The notes below the pieces were generated by a model. It saw nothing but the letters and a program-made list of their open reading frames with translations, made no database searches and was not told the DNA's origin. A program made the position numbers and the translations under genes. From Chitinophaga caseinilytica (GTDB lineage Bacteria; Bacteroidota; Bacteroidia; Chitinophagales; Chitinophagaceae), in NCBI RefSeq assembly GCF_038396765.1, contig NZ_CP150096.1, forward strand, positions 1,781,001-1,845,000: a stretch of DNA of 64,000 bases, written 5' to 3'. Below, one piece after another: positions 38,671-47,601 of the stretch; within the stretch, counting starts at the first letter, position 1; the number at the start of each line of letters is the position of its first letter.

Positions 38671-38673
38671 GAA

Positions 38674-38704
38674 TAAAAAATCCCCGGTCCGTCGGACCGG
38701 GGAT
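38674..38704 (-). terminator. terminator of the SUKH gene
   Basis: ATCCCCGGTCC and GGACCGGGGAT form a near-perfect stem, with six A (T on minus) at 38674-38679. Confidence 0.75.
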
Positions 38705-38726
38705 TTGCATATATACCTTAGCGATA

Positions 38727-39893
38727 TTATCTGTTAAAGTCGCGTTCTTCGCCGCTGTTACCTTTATCACGGTCGTACCCGCCGCGGTCGCCGCCTCTGT
38801 CGAAGCCGCCACGGTCGCCACCGCGATCATAACCGCCACGGTCGCCGCCGCCGGAGTATCCCCCGCGATCACCGCCGCGATCGTATCCGCCGCCGCGGTC
38901 ATATCCGCCACGGTCGCCACCGCCGCTATAACCGCCACGATCTCCGCCGCCGCCGTAACCACCGCGGTCTCCGCCGCGATCGTATCCGCCGCCGCCACCG
39001 CCGCGATCATAACCGCCGCCGCCACGGTTGCCGCCGTAACCGCCGCCACCGCCACGGTTTCCACCGCCGCCATAGCCGCCGCCACCACGATTACCGCCGC
39101 CGTAGCCACCGCCGCCACGGTTACCGCCGCCGCCGAAACGACCGCCGCCACCGCCGCCGAAGCGACCACCGCCTCCGCCGAAGCCACCGGGCCGGGGAGT
39201 TTTCTTCTCGATACCCCAGAGATATCCCTCCTTGAAACGGATGATACCGCGGGGGTCGGTGCTGAACTTGCCCCATGCGAAACCGGAGCCCACTTCGCTG
39301 AAGCGCAGATCGCCCAGCATATAGTAATGGGGCAGGCGGCGCGCGAAGTCAGACAGTTCGGCGTCTTCAGAATAACTGGCATCGTCGCGGCCGATCAGCC
39401 CGTCTTCCCGGTTCCAGATGTCGTTCACGACGATCTCGTGTACCAGGCCGATGTTCGATTTGCGCGGGTCTTTACCGTATTCGTGCAGCTGTTCGAGGAA
39501 ACCCGTGAGGGAATCCGCCTGCTTCACGATCACAGCGGGAGAATGGCCAACGTAGAACACGCTGCCCCAGTCGCCCTCGGCATCCACGTCCACCACCCAG
39601 CTGTTGCCGTAGCCGTCGCCGGCGATACGGATAGAACGGGGGATCAGGTTCGGGATCTCGAATTCATTTACCGCATCGAAAGTAATGGCGTCCAGGCCGT
39701 AAAAGAGGAAACCGCTGGAAAAGGCCAGGAGTTCCCTGATCTCGTCCGGGATATAATTGGTGCGCAATTGATTGCCGATGTCGTCAATTTCGTCTTCGGA
39801 AAGCCCGGGGAACAATTCTACCGAGTATTCCTCTTTCTGTTGCGTATAATACTGCTCGTCCAGCATTTTACGCAGCTGTTCAAGTGGCGTCAT
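38727..39893 (-). CDS. SMI1/KNR4 (SUKH) domain protein with Gly-rich RGG-like tail
   Basis: 388 aa, no signal peptide. The first 150 residues form a SUKH (SMI1/KNR4) domain: PDEIRELLAFSSGFLFYGLD, then GDGYGNSWVVDVDAEGDWGSV and FYVGHSPAVIVKQADS. Residues 150-233 are of unknown fold, with LPHYYMLGDLRF and GIIRFKEGYLWG. From 234 to the end the protein is a low-complexity Gly/Arg/Tyr/Asp tract (blocks GGGGGRFGG, NRGGGGYGG, then many YDRGG and DRGGYSGGG units). SUKH domains are mostly immunity or adaptor modules; a fused RGG-like tail suggests RNA binding or condensate formation, which is inference. It lies next to, and upstream in minus orientation of, the DUF6048 gene. Confidence 0.85.
   Translation of the reverse strand: MTPLEQLRKMLDEQYYTQQKEEYSVELFPGLSEDEIDDIGNQLRTNYIPDEIRELLAFSSGFLFYGLDAITFDAVNEFEIPNLIPRSIRIAGDGYGNSWVVDVDAEGDWGSVFYVGHSPAVIVKQADSLTGFLEQLHEYGKDPRKSNIGLVHEIVVNDIWNREDGLIGRDDASYSEDAELSDFARRLPHYYMLGDLRFSEVGSGFAWGKFSTDPRGIIRFKEGYLWGIEKKTPRPGGFGGGGGRFGGGGGGRFGGGGNRGGGGYGGGNRGGGGYGGGGNRGGGGGYGGNRGGGGYDRGGGGGGYDRGGDRGGYGGGGDRGGYSGGGDRGGYDRGGGYDRGGDRGGYSGGGDRGGYDRGGDRGGFDRGGDRGGYDRDKGNSGEERDFNR
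38730..39194 (-). repeat. low-complexity Gly/Arg/Tyr coding repeats
   Basis: Short repeating units encoding RGG, YGG and YDRGG; cgg/ccg and gcc-rich DNA with near-identical short blocks repeated many times, prone to copy-number change and misassembly. Confidence 0.9.
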
Positions 39894-39912
39894 TTTTTGA
39901 ATTTATATATAA

Positions 39913-40359
39913 TTATGCTCTAATCATTTCAATGTGGGGGATATTATCCTCCATATACGTATCACTTCGCTGTACGAACCCCAAAGATTCATAAAATTTC
40001 TGTAAATATTGCTGTGCACTGATCTTAATAGCGATATTTCCCCATTTCTCCTGCACCGCAGCGATCGAAACGTTCATCAGCTCCCGCCCGAAACCATGAT
40101 TTCTCGCAAACGAAGCTGTGACCACCCGGCCTATGGAAGCCATGTCAAACTTGATGCCGGGCGCAAATATCCGGGTATAGGCTGCCAATCCGGCATCCGT
40201 GCTGCCCATTACGTGGAAAGCCCGCTGGTCGTAGTTGTCGGCATCCTGGTAGGCACAATTCTGCTCCACCACGAACACCTCGTTCCGCAGCCGCAGCACC
40301 TGGTACAATTCTTCGTTGCTAAGCTCCCCGAACGACTTGATTTCCCACCTTATATCCAT
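39913..40359 (-). CDS. GNAT family acetyltransferase, ElaA type
   Basis: 148 aa, cytoplasmic. Single GNAT domain of the ElaA branch: MDIRWEIKSFGELSNEELYQ, LRLRNEVFVVEQNCAY, YTRIFAPG and the CoA-binding RNHGFGRELMN. Acetylates a small molecule or protein amine; ElaA substrates are unknown. It lies directly upstream of the SUKH gene (20 bp), so the two probably share a transcript. Confidence 0.9.
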   Translation of the reverse strand: MDIRWEIKSFGELSNEELYQVLRLRNEVFVVEQNCAYQDADNYDQRAFHVMGSTDAGLAAYTRIFAPGIKFDMASIGRVVTASFARNHGFGRELMNVSIAAVQEKWGNIAIKISAQQYLQKFYESLGFVQRSDTYMEDNIPHIEMIRA

Positions 40360-40456
40360 TATTATACCCTTTTTTGATAATTTTTCACGTTTGGGGGTTT
40401 GATTTCAGGGATAGAGTGCCGAAATTGGCCCCGGAAACCATACAGCCTTTTTGAAC

Positions 40457-41944
40457 ATGAGCAGCCATTCTCTCCCATTCCTGTCGATGGACCATATCAC
40501 GGTCCGTAACCAGCAGTTCACCCTTCTGAAGGAATTCACCTGGCATGTCAACACCGGTGAGCACTGGGCGATAGTTGGCAGGAGCGGGGCCGGTAAGACC
40601 AGCCTCCTTCACACAATTATCGGCAAAAATAATGTGATCGGCGGGAGTATCCGACATTATTTTTATGAACGTTACCGCGAGGCCCACCCCGTAGATGACC
40701 CCTACTTCAATTATCGCCGCCTCGTGGCCATGGTAGGGCATCACAACGATTTCAGGAACAAATCCAACATGCCGGATTTTTATTACCAGCAGCGTTTCAA
40801 CTCGATGGACTCCTCAGATGCGCCTACGGTCGACGAATACCTCGAAAACCGCTCGGAAGACCCGCTGCTGGCGCCCCTCAACATCGGGCCCCTCCGCCAC
40901 AAGGAGCTCATCAAGCTTTCCAACGGCGAAACCCGCCGGGTCATGATCGCCCGGGCGCTCCTGCGCCGGCCGGAGCTCCTCCTCCTCGATAATCCCTTCA
41001 TCGGCCTCGACGTGGCCGCCCGCCAGGCATTCCACGGCATCGTAGACCACCTGGCCGCATCGGGAGTGGCCGTGGTGCTCGTCACCACCCCGCAGGAAAT
41101 CCCCGCCGCCATCACCCACGTCCTCGAACTGGACGGCGGCCGCATCGCCGGCTCCTGGACGCGCGCCGGATTCCTGGCGCAATACCGCCCGGAAGCGCCG
41201 GAAGCTGCCGCCACCGCCATGGACGCGGGGCTCGTGGCATCCCTCACCGAAAGCGCCCCGAAATACGATTTCACATCCATCGTGCAAATGGAAAACATCC
41301 ATGTGAAATACGGCGAAAACGTTATCCTCGACGGCATCGACTGGCACGTCCGCTCCGGCGAGAAATGGGCGCTCCTGGGGCCGAACGGCTCCGGGAAAAG
41401 CACCCTCCTCAGCCTCATCACGGCCGATAACCCACAGTCGTACGCCAACCGCATCGTACTGTTCGACCGTAAAAGAGGCAGCGGCGAAAGCATCTGGGAC
41501 ATCAAGCGGAAGATCGGTTTCGTATCCCCCGAGCTGCACCAGTATTTCAAATCCGACGCCACCTGCCTCCAGGTAGCCGCTTCCGGGTTCTACGACACCA
41601 TCGGCTACATGCGCCCCGCCACGCCGGAGCAACTGGAAGCCGCCGGGAAATGGTTGCAGGTGCTGGAATGCGGGAATTATACCGGGGAGCTGTTCAAGAA
41701 CGTGCCCGCCGGCATCCAGCGGCTCGTGCTGCTGGCGCGCGCCCTCGTGAAAAATCCGCCGCTGCTTATTTTCGACGAGCCTACCCAGGGCCTGGACGAT
41801 CACCAGCGAAATCACTTCAAAAAAATCATTGAAATGCTCTGCGAACATATGGATGTGACCATGATTTACGTTACGCATTATGAAGAAGAGCTGCCCGCGC
41901 CCGTGAACCGCTTTTTGCGCATCCGCAGCGGGAAAATGATATAA
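40457..41944 (+). CDS. ABC-F-like double ATP-binding protein, ModF type
   Basis: 495 aa with two ABC ATPase modules and no membrane part. Module 1 (about 10-230) has Walker A GRSGAGKTSL, signature LSNGETRR and Walker B LLLLDNPFIGLD, where the catalytic Glu is replaced by Asn. Module 2 (about 270-490) has GPNGSGKSTL, a degenerate signature NVPAGIQRL and an intact LLIFDEPTQGLD. The layout resembles ModF/PhrA (molybdate-transport-related) proteins of proteobacteria. Role unknown; nothing nearby is a molybdate transporter. ATG 40457 is used, since the earlier in-frame codon is TTG. Confidence 0.85.
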   Translation: MSSHSLPFLSMDHITVRNQQFTLLKEFTWHVNTGEHWAIVGRSGAGKTSLLHTIIGKNNVIGGSIRHYFYERYREAHPVDDPYFNYRRLVAMVGHHNDFRNKSNMPDFYYQQRFNSMDSSDAPTVDEYLENRSEDPLLAPLNIGPLRHKELIKLSNGETRRVMIARALLRRPELLLLDNPFIGLDVAARQAFHGIVDHLAASGVAVVLVTTPQEIPAAITHVLELDGGRIAGSWTRAGFLAQYRPEAPEAAATAMDAGLVASLTESAPKYDFTSIVQMENIHVKYGENVILDGIDWHVRSGEKWALLGPNGSGKSTLLSLITADNPQSYANRIVLFDRKRGSGESIWDIKRKIGFVSPELHQYFKSDATCLQVAASGFYDTIGYMRPATPEQLEAAGKWLQVLECGNYTGELFKNVPAGIQRLVLLARALVKNPPLLIFDEPTQGLDDHQRNHFKKIIEMLCEHMDVTMIYVTHYEEELPAPVNRFLRIRSGKMI

Positions 41945-41982
41945 ATCCGATACCTTTAGTCCGTCCAAAAACCTCCTACACT

Positions 41983-44900
41983 ATGCATCCGACCAAACGG
42001 CTACTGCCCCTGGCCTGTCTGTTAACCGTATTTGCCGCAGCGTTATTCCTGGCAGGATGCGGAACGAAAGCAAAAGAAGTGGACCCCGCTTTCGCCCGCT
42101 ACATCGACGCCTACACGTCCGGCATCATTTCCAAACAAAGCGCCATCCGCATCCAGCTGGCCGGAGACGTGAATGTGACCCACGCCGTCAACGAACCGGT
42201 TGAGGAAGACGTATTCTCGTTCTCCCCCTCCATCTCCGGAAAGGCTTTCTGGGTAGACGCTACCACGCTGGAATTCAGGCCAGACAAGAACCTCGAGCCC
42301 GGAAAACGCTACACCGGCAAGTTCAAGCTCGGTAAAGTGATGACCGTTCCCTCGCAGTTCAAAGTCTTCGAATTCGGTTTCGAAGTTATCAAGCCTTCTT
42401 TCGAAGTGGAGCTCCTGGGCCTTAAAACCGCCGGCAACAGCCGAGAGAAAATGCAGTACACCGGCGTGGTGCGGACTTCCGACGCGGAAGACGTGCAGGC
42501 CGTGGAAAAACTCGTGACCGTGCAATACGAAGGCGAAAAAACCACCATGAGCTGGCAGCACGACGTCGCCAACCGCACCTATCGCTTCACCATCGGCAAC
42601 ATCACCCGGAAATCCGTAGCGGCCAAACTCCACATCCTGTGGGACGGAACGCCCATCAAATCCGACGTGAAAGACAGTCGCGAAGTGGAAGTGCCGGCCA
42701 TCGGGGATTTTAAAGTGCTCGACATTCAGCCCCGCTACGAGCCCGAAGAACATGTGCTCGTCCAGTTCTCCTGCCCGCTCCTGCCCACACAGGCGCTGGA
42801 AGGCCTCATCACCATCAGCGGCCAATCCGACCTGAAATATACCGTCGAAGGCAGTGAAGTGAAAGTTTTCGCGCCGGGGCGCCTGGAAGGGAATTACACC
42901 GTGATCGTGAACGAAGGCGTGCTGAGCGCGTTCGAAGACCGCCTCAATAAAGCCTTTACCGGCAGCGTGAATTTCGAGAACAGAATGCCTTCCGTTTCCA
43001 TCCCCGGAAAAGGTGTGATCATGCCGCAAAGCGGGAAACTGGTCATGCCGTTCGAAGCCGTGGGATTGAACGCCGTAGACGTGACGGTACTGAAAATATA
43101 CGAAAGCAACATCCCCCAATACCTCCAGCGCAATACCCTCAACGGGGATAACGAACTGCGCCGCGTGGCGGCCCCCGTGGTGGAAAAAACCATCCGCCTC
43201 GACGCCGACAAATCCCTCAACCTCCGCCACCGCAACCGTTTTAACCTCGACCTCGAACAGATCATCAAAGCCGAACCGGGCGCTATTTACCGCGTGCGGA
43301 TCGGGTTCCGGAAAGCATATGCGTTGTATTCCTGCAAAGGGGATGACGAAGCGGCAGATGAAGACGGCGAGGAAAGCGAACGGGAATATTACGGGGAAGA
43401 CGGGATCGACGAAGACGACGCGTTCTGGCGCCGGTACGACGATTATTATCCCTACGGTTACAGCTGGGACGACCGCGACAATCCCTGCCGCAACAGTTAC
43501 TACCATTACGAACGCTGGGCTTCGCGCAATATCATCGCTTCCAACATAGGGATCATCGCCAAACGCGGGAACGATAACAGCATGGTGGTGGCCGTAACGG
43601 ATATCCGTGATGCGAAACCCATGTCTGGCGTGGATATCAGCCTGCTCGACTATCAAAACCAGGTAGTGTTCACCACGAAAAGCGACGGCGACGGCTTCGC
43701 GAAGTTCGAACTGAAGAAAAAGCCCTACCTCCTCGTCGCCAAACGCGAAAACGAGCGTGGCTATCTGAAGCTGGACGACGGTTCCTCGCTGCCGCTGAGC
43801 CGCTTCGACGTAAAAGGCGAACAGGTGCAGCACGGGATGAAAGGGTTTCTGTATGGGGAAAGAGGGGTTTGGCGACCGGGGGATTCCCTGTTCCTGACCT
43901 TCCTCCTGGAAGACAAAGACAACAAGCTTCCCGAAAACCACCCGGTAACACTGGAGCTGTACAACCCGAAAGGACAACTGTACAAGCGCATCAATCAACA
44001 TATTTCCCTCAATGGGTTCTATAATTTCAACACCCTCACCGATGCCGACGCCCCCACGGGCAGCTGGCTCGCCAAGGTGAAAGTTGGCGGCGCAGAATTC
44101 AGGCGCAACATCCGCATCGAAACCGTGAAGCCCAACCGCCTCAAGGTAAAACTCGACTTCGGGGGCCAGGAATCGCTGGTGAAAGACCATCAGCCCAAAG
44201 GCACCCTCACCGCGGCATGGCTCTTCGGCGCGCCGGCGCAAAGCCTCAAAGCCAAGGTGGACGTGTCGCTCACCTCATCGCGCACCACCTTCCCGAAGCT
44301 CGACGGTTATCATTTCGATGACCCCACCGAATCTTTCTCCACCGAGAACAAAACCATTTTCGAATCGAGCCTCAACGAAGACGGCTCCGCGCCGGTATCG
44401 GCCAGCATTCCCGTCGGGGAACGCGCGCCCGGCGTGCTGAAAGCCAATTTCGAAGTGAAAGTGTTCGAGCCCGGCGGCGATTTCAGCATCGACCATTTCT
44501 CCATGCCTTATCATGTGTTCGACTCGTACGTGGGCGTTAACGCGCCAACGGGGAACAGCCTGACCGGCATGCTCGTCACCGATAAAACTCATTCCGTCAG
44601 CATCGTGAACGTAGACGCCAGCGGCCGGTTCATCGGCGGCAGCAGGAAAGTGGAAGTGCAACTCTATAAAATCCGCTGGCGCTGGTGGTGGGATGAAAGC
44701 GACGACGATATCAGCAATTTCACCAACGACAACTATAACCAACTCATTTCCACCGACCAGGTTACGCTCCAGAACGGCAAAGGCAGCTGGAACCTCCTGG
44801 TGCGGCAGCCCAGCTGGGGCCGGTACCTCATCCGCGTGAAAGACCTCGAAAGCGGGCACATCACCGGTCAATCGGTGTACATCGACTGGCCGAATTTCGA

Positions 44901-47544
44901 AGAACGGATGCAGAAGGAGAACCCCACGGAAGCTTCCATGCTCGTATTCACCGCCAGCAAAACTAAATACAGCGTGGGTGAAGATGTGACGATCACCATC
45001 CCCAGCAGCGAAGGCGGCCGCGGGCTGATCAGCATCGAATCGGGCAGTAAAGTGCTCAAGACCGACTGGATCAGTACCGAAAAAGGGCAGACCGTCTATA
45101 AATTCAAGGCCGAGCCGAACATGGCGCCCAATATTTATGTGAACGTAAGCCTGTTGCAGCCGCATGCGCAAACCGTGAACGATCTGCCCATCCGCATGTA
45201 CGGAACGATTCCCGTGCTGGTGGAAGATCCGAACACGATCCTCAAACCGCAGATTTCCCTGCCGGCTACATTGCGCCCTGAGTCTGCCGCGTCGATTTCC
45301 GTGTCCGAAGCCGGCGGCAAGCCGATGACGTACACGGTAGCCATCGTGGACGAAGGTCTGCTCGACCTCACCCGCTTCAAAACCCCCGACGCGCACGGCG
45401 TATTCTATTCCCGCGAAGCCCTCGGCGTAAAAACCTGGGATTTGTTCGATTACGTGATCGGCGCATGGGGCGGCGACCTGGAAAGGATCCTGAGCATCGG
45501 TGGCGACGAAGGCCTCAACCGTGGCGCCAGCCAGGCCAAGGCCAACCGGTTCAAACCCGTCGTGAAATTCATGGGGCCGTTTTATCTGAAGAAAGGGGAG
45601 AAGCAGACGCATAATTTCCAGTTGCCGCCGTACATCGGCTCCGTAAAAGCCATGGTGGTAGCAGGGCAGGATGGTGCGTACGGCAGCGCCGATAAAGTGG
45701 CCGCTGTGAAGAAGCCCCTCATGCTGCTGGCCACCGCGCCGCGCGTGTTGGGCCCCGGCGAAACGATCCAGCTGCCGGTGACCGTCTTCGGACTGGAACC
45801 GCATGTGAAGCAGGCCAGCGTATCCCTCACTTCCAACCCGTATTTCGAAGTGGTGGGCGAAGCCACCAAAACCGTCAGTTTCCCGAAACCCGGTGAGCAA
45901 CTGGTATATTTCGACGTGAAGATCCGCAACCTCGTGGGCATCGGTAAGTTCAAGGTAGTAGCCACCAGCGGCAAGGAAAGGGCGGAAGAAAATGTGGAGC
46001 TGGATGTGCGCAATCCCAATCCGTTCATGACCAACGTGATCGAGAAAACGCTGGAGCCCGGCGGCAGCTGGAACGCGCCGTTCTCGCCGGTGGGCATGGC
46101 CGGCACCAATACCGGTGTGCTGGAAGTGTCTACCATCCCCGCGCTCAACCTCGAAAAACGATTGAAATTCCTCATCCAGTATCCGCACGGCTGTGTGGAG
46201 CAAACCACTTCCGGTGTGTTCCCGCAATTATCGCTCGGCACCATCATGGATTTGAGCGACAAGCAGAAAGCGGATGTGGACCATAATATCAAAGCCGGCA
46301 TCAACCGGTTGAAAGGTTTCCAGACAACAGACGGCGGATTGTCGTACTGGCCGGGTTTGAGCAATGCAGACGAGTGGGGCACCAACTACGCCGGCCACTT
46401 CATGCTCGAAGCGCAGGAGAAAGGGTACACCCTGCCCCCGGGATTCCTGGACGCATGGCGGAAATACCAACGCAACAAAGCCATCAGCTGGGCGCCGAGC
46501 TCTTACAACTTCGCCGGTGGCGACCTCGTGCAGGCGTACCGTCTCTACCTGCTGGCGCTTTCCCGCACGCCGGAAATGGGCGCTATGAACCGTCTCCGCG
46601 AATTCCAATACCTCTCGGCCCCCGCCAAATGGCGGCTCGCCGCGGCGTATAAACTCGCCGGCCAGGCGGAAGTCGCCAATTCGCTGGTACGCGGCCTGCC
46701 CGTAACGGTGCAGCCCTACACGCAACTGGGCGGAACTTTCGGTTCCGATCTGCGCGATAAAGCCATGATCCTCGAAACATTGACCATCCTCGGCCAGCGC
46801 AATACCGCACTGGGCCTGCTGAAAGAAGTAGCCGCCGAACTGGGGAAAGAACAATGGTACAGCACGCAAACCACTGCATACTCCCTCATCGCCGTGGCGA
46901 AATTCTGCGGAACGAATAAAGGCAGCAAGATGAGTTTCTCCTATAACCTCAGCGGTACGGGCGGGAACATTAATTCGGAATCCTATCTGTCGCAATTGCC
47001 GGTGGCGTTTAAGGGAACCAACAGCGTAACGGTGCAGAACAAAGGCCAGAACGTGCTCTACGCGCGCCTCATCCTTCGCGGACAGCCGGAAGCCGGGCAG
47101 AACCCTTACGCCGAAAACCAGCCAGACGTGATGTCGATGAGCGTGGATTATAACACCCGCACCGGCAAACCGGTGAACGTAGACCAAATGAAACAGGGAA
47201 CGGATTTTGTGGCCACCGTCACCATCCGCAACCCCGGCAAGCGCGGTTTCTACGAGCAACTGGCGCTGACGCAGGTGTTCCCCTCGGGTTGGGAAATCAT
47301 CAATACCCGTTTGATGGGCAACGACAGCACGCTGCGCATGTCGCCCTACACTTACCGCGATATCCGCGACGACCGGGTGTATACCTATTTCAACCTGGAA
47401 GAAGGTAAGACCGTTACTTACCAGGTGCTGCTGAACGCGGCGTACCTCGGGCGGTACTATCTGCCGGCCACGGGCGCAGAAGCGATGTACGACAATACGA
47501 TACACGCATTCGTGCCGGGCAAGTGGGTAGAAGTAGTGAAATAA
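41983..47544 (+). CDS. alpha-2-macroglobulin family lipoprotein
   Basis: 1853-aa protease-trapping protein of the bacterial alpha-2-macroglobulin type. The lipobox LAGC puts the anchored Cys at residue 26. The MG domains follow, with an unusual acidic/Tyr-rich insert around residues 450-505 (DDEAADEDGEESEREYYGED and YDDYYPYGYSWDD). The thioester motif GCVEQ is intact (Cys1404), so the protein should be able to couple covalently to attacking proteases. In the periplasm these proteins protect the envelope, and pbpC, encoding penicillin-binding protein 1C, follows, the same order as in Escherichia coli (yfhM-pbpC). Confidence 0.95.
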   Translation: MHPTKRLLPLACLLTVFAAALFLAGCGTKAKEVDPAFARYIDAYTSGIISKQSAIRIQLAGDVNVTHAVNEPVEEDVFSFSPSISGKAFWVDATTLEFRPDKNLEPGKRYTGKFKLGKVMTVPSQFKVFEFGFEVIKPSFEVELLGLKTAGNSREKMQYTGVVRTSDAEDVQAVEKLVTVQYEGEKTTMSWQHDVANRTYRFTIGNITRKSVAAKLHILWDGTPIKSDVKDSREVEVPAIGDFKVLDIQPRYEPEEHVLVQFSCPLLPTQALEGLITISGQSDLKYTVEGSEVKVFAPGRLEGNYTVIVNEGVLSAFEDRLNKAFTGSVNFENRMPSVSIPGKGVIMPQSGKLVMPFEAVGLNAVDVTVLKIYESNIPQYLQRNTLNGDNELRRVAAPVVEKTIRLDADKSLNLRHRNRFNLDLEQIIKAEPGAIYRVRIGFRKAYALYSCKGDDEAADEDGEESEREYYGEDGIDEDDAFWRRYDDYYPYGYSWDDRDNPCRNSYYHYERWASRNIIASNIGIIAKRGNDNSMVVAVTDIRDAKPMSGVDISLLDYQNQVVFTTKSDGDGFAKFELKKKPYLLVAKRENERGYLKLDDGSSLPLSRFDVKGEQVQHGMKGFLYGERGVWRPGDSLFLTFLLEDKDNKLPENHPVTLELYNPKGQLYKRINQHISLNGFYNFNTLTDADAPTGSWLAKVKVGGAEFRRNIRIETVKPNRLKVKLDFGGQESLVKDHQPKGTLTAAWLFGAPAQSLKAKVDVSLTSSRTTFPKLDGYHFDDPTESFSTENKTIFESSLNEDGSAPVSASIPVGERAPGVLKANFEVKVFEPGGDFSIDHFSMPYHVFDSYVGVNAPTGNSLTGMLVTDKTHSVSIVNVDASGRFIGGSRKVEVQLYKIRWRWWWDESDDDISNFTNDNYNQLISTDQVTLQNGKGSWNLLVRQPSWGRYLIRVKDLESGHITGQSVYIDWPNFEERMQKENPTEASMLVFTASKTKYSVGEDVTITIPSSEGGRGLISIESGSKVLKTDWISTEKGQTVYKFKAEPNMAPNIYVNVSLLQPHAQTVNDLPIRMYGTIPVLVEDPNTILKPQISLPATLRPESAASISVSEAGGKPMTYTVAIVDEGLLDLTRFKTPDAHGVFYSREALGVKTWDLFDYVIGAWGGDLERILSIGGDEGLNRGASQAKANRFKPVVKFMGPFYLKKGEKQTHNFQLPPYIGSVKAMVVAGQDGAYGSADKVAAVKKPLMLLATAPRVLGPGETIQLPVTVFGLEPHVKQASVSLTSNPYFEVVGEATKTVSFPKPGEQLVYFDVKIRNLVGIGKFKVVATSGKERAEENVELDVRNPNPFMTNVIEKTLEPGGSWNAPFSPVGMAGTNTGVLEVSTIPALNLEKRLKFLIQYPHGCVEQTTSGVFPQLSLGTIMDLSDKQKADVDHNIKAGINRLKGFQTTDGGLSYWPGLSNADEWGTNYAGHFMLEAQEKGYTLPPGFLDAWRKYQRNKAISWAPSSYNFAGGDLVQAYRLYLLALSRTPEMGAMNRLREFQYLSAPAKWRLAAAYKLAGQAEVANSLVRGLPVTVQPYTQLGGTFGSDLRDKAMILETLTILGQRNTALGLLKEVAAELGKEQWYSTQTTAYSLIAVAKFCGTNKGSKMSFSYNLSGTGGNINSESYLSQLPVAFKGTNSVTVQNKGQNVLYARLILRGQPEAGQNPYAENQPDVMSMSVDYNTRTGKPVNVDQMKQGTDFVATVTIRNPGKRGFYEQLALTQVFPSGWEIINTRLMGNDSTLRMSPYTYRDIRDDRVYTYFNLEEGKTVTYQVLLNAAYLGRYYLPATGAEAMYDNTIHAFVPGKWVEVVK

Positions 47545-47562
47545 TTTTCTAAACGATATAAC

Positions 47563-47598
47563 AAGGCCGGCGCGGGAAACAGCGCCGGCCTTTCTTTC
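47563..47598 (+). terminator. hairpin between the A2M and pbpC genes
   Basis: AAGGCCGGCGC pairs perfectly with GCGCCGGCCTT around an 8-base loop, followed by TCTTTCC. It ends 4 bp before the pbpC start and probably attenuates, without fully blocking, read-through. Confidence 0.55.
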
Positions 47599-47601
47599 CT
47601 T

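Noticed and set aside
38567..39382. Ala/Val-rich minus-strand frame over the Gly-rich tail region
   Set aside because: Same strand but shifted frame of the SUKH gene tail; repeats make all frames open. The Gly/Arg frame continues from a recognisable SUKH domain, this one does not.
41983..47544. Several minus-strand frames of 400 to 730 codons inside the A2M gene
   Set aside because: Antisense of a well-supported 1853-aa gene; no signal or domain on the minus strand.
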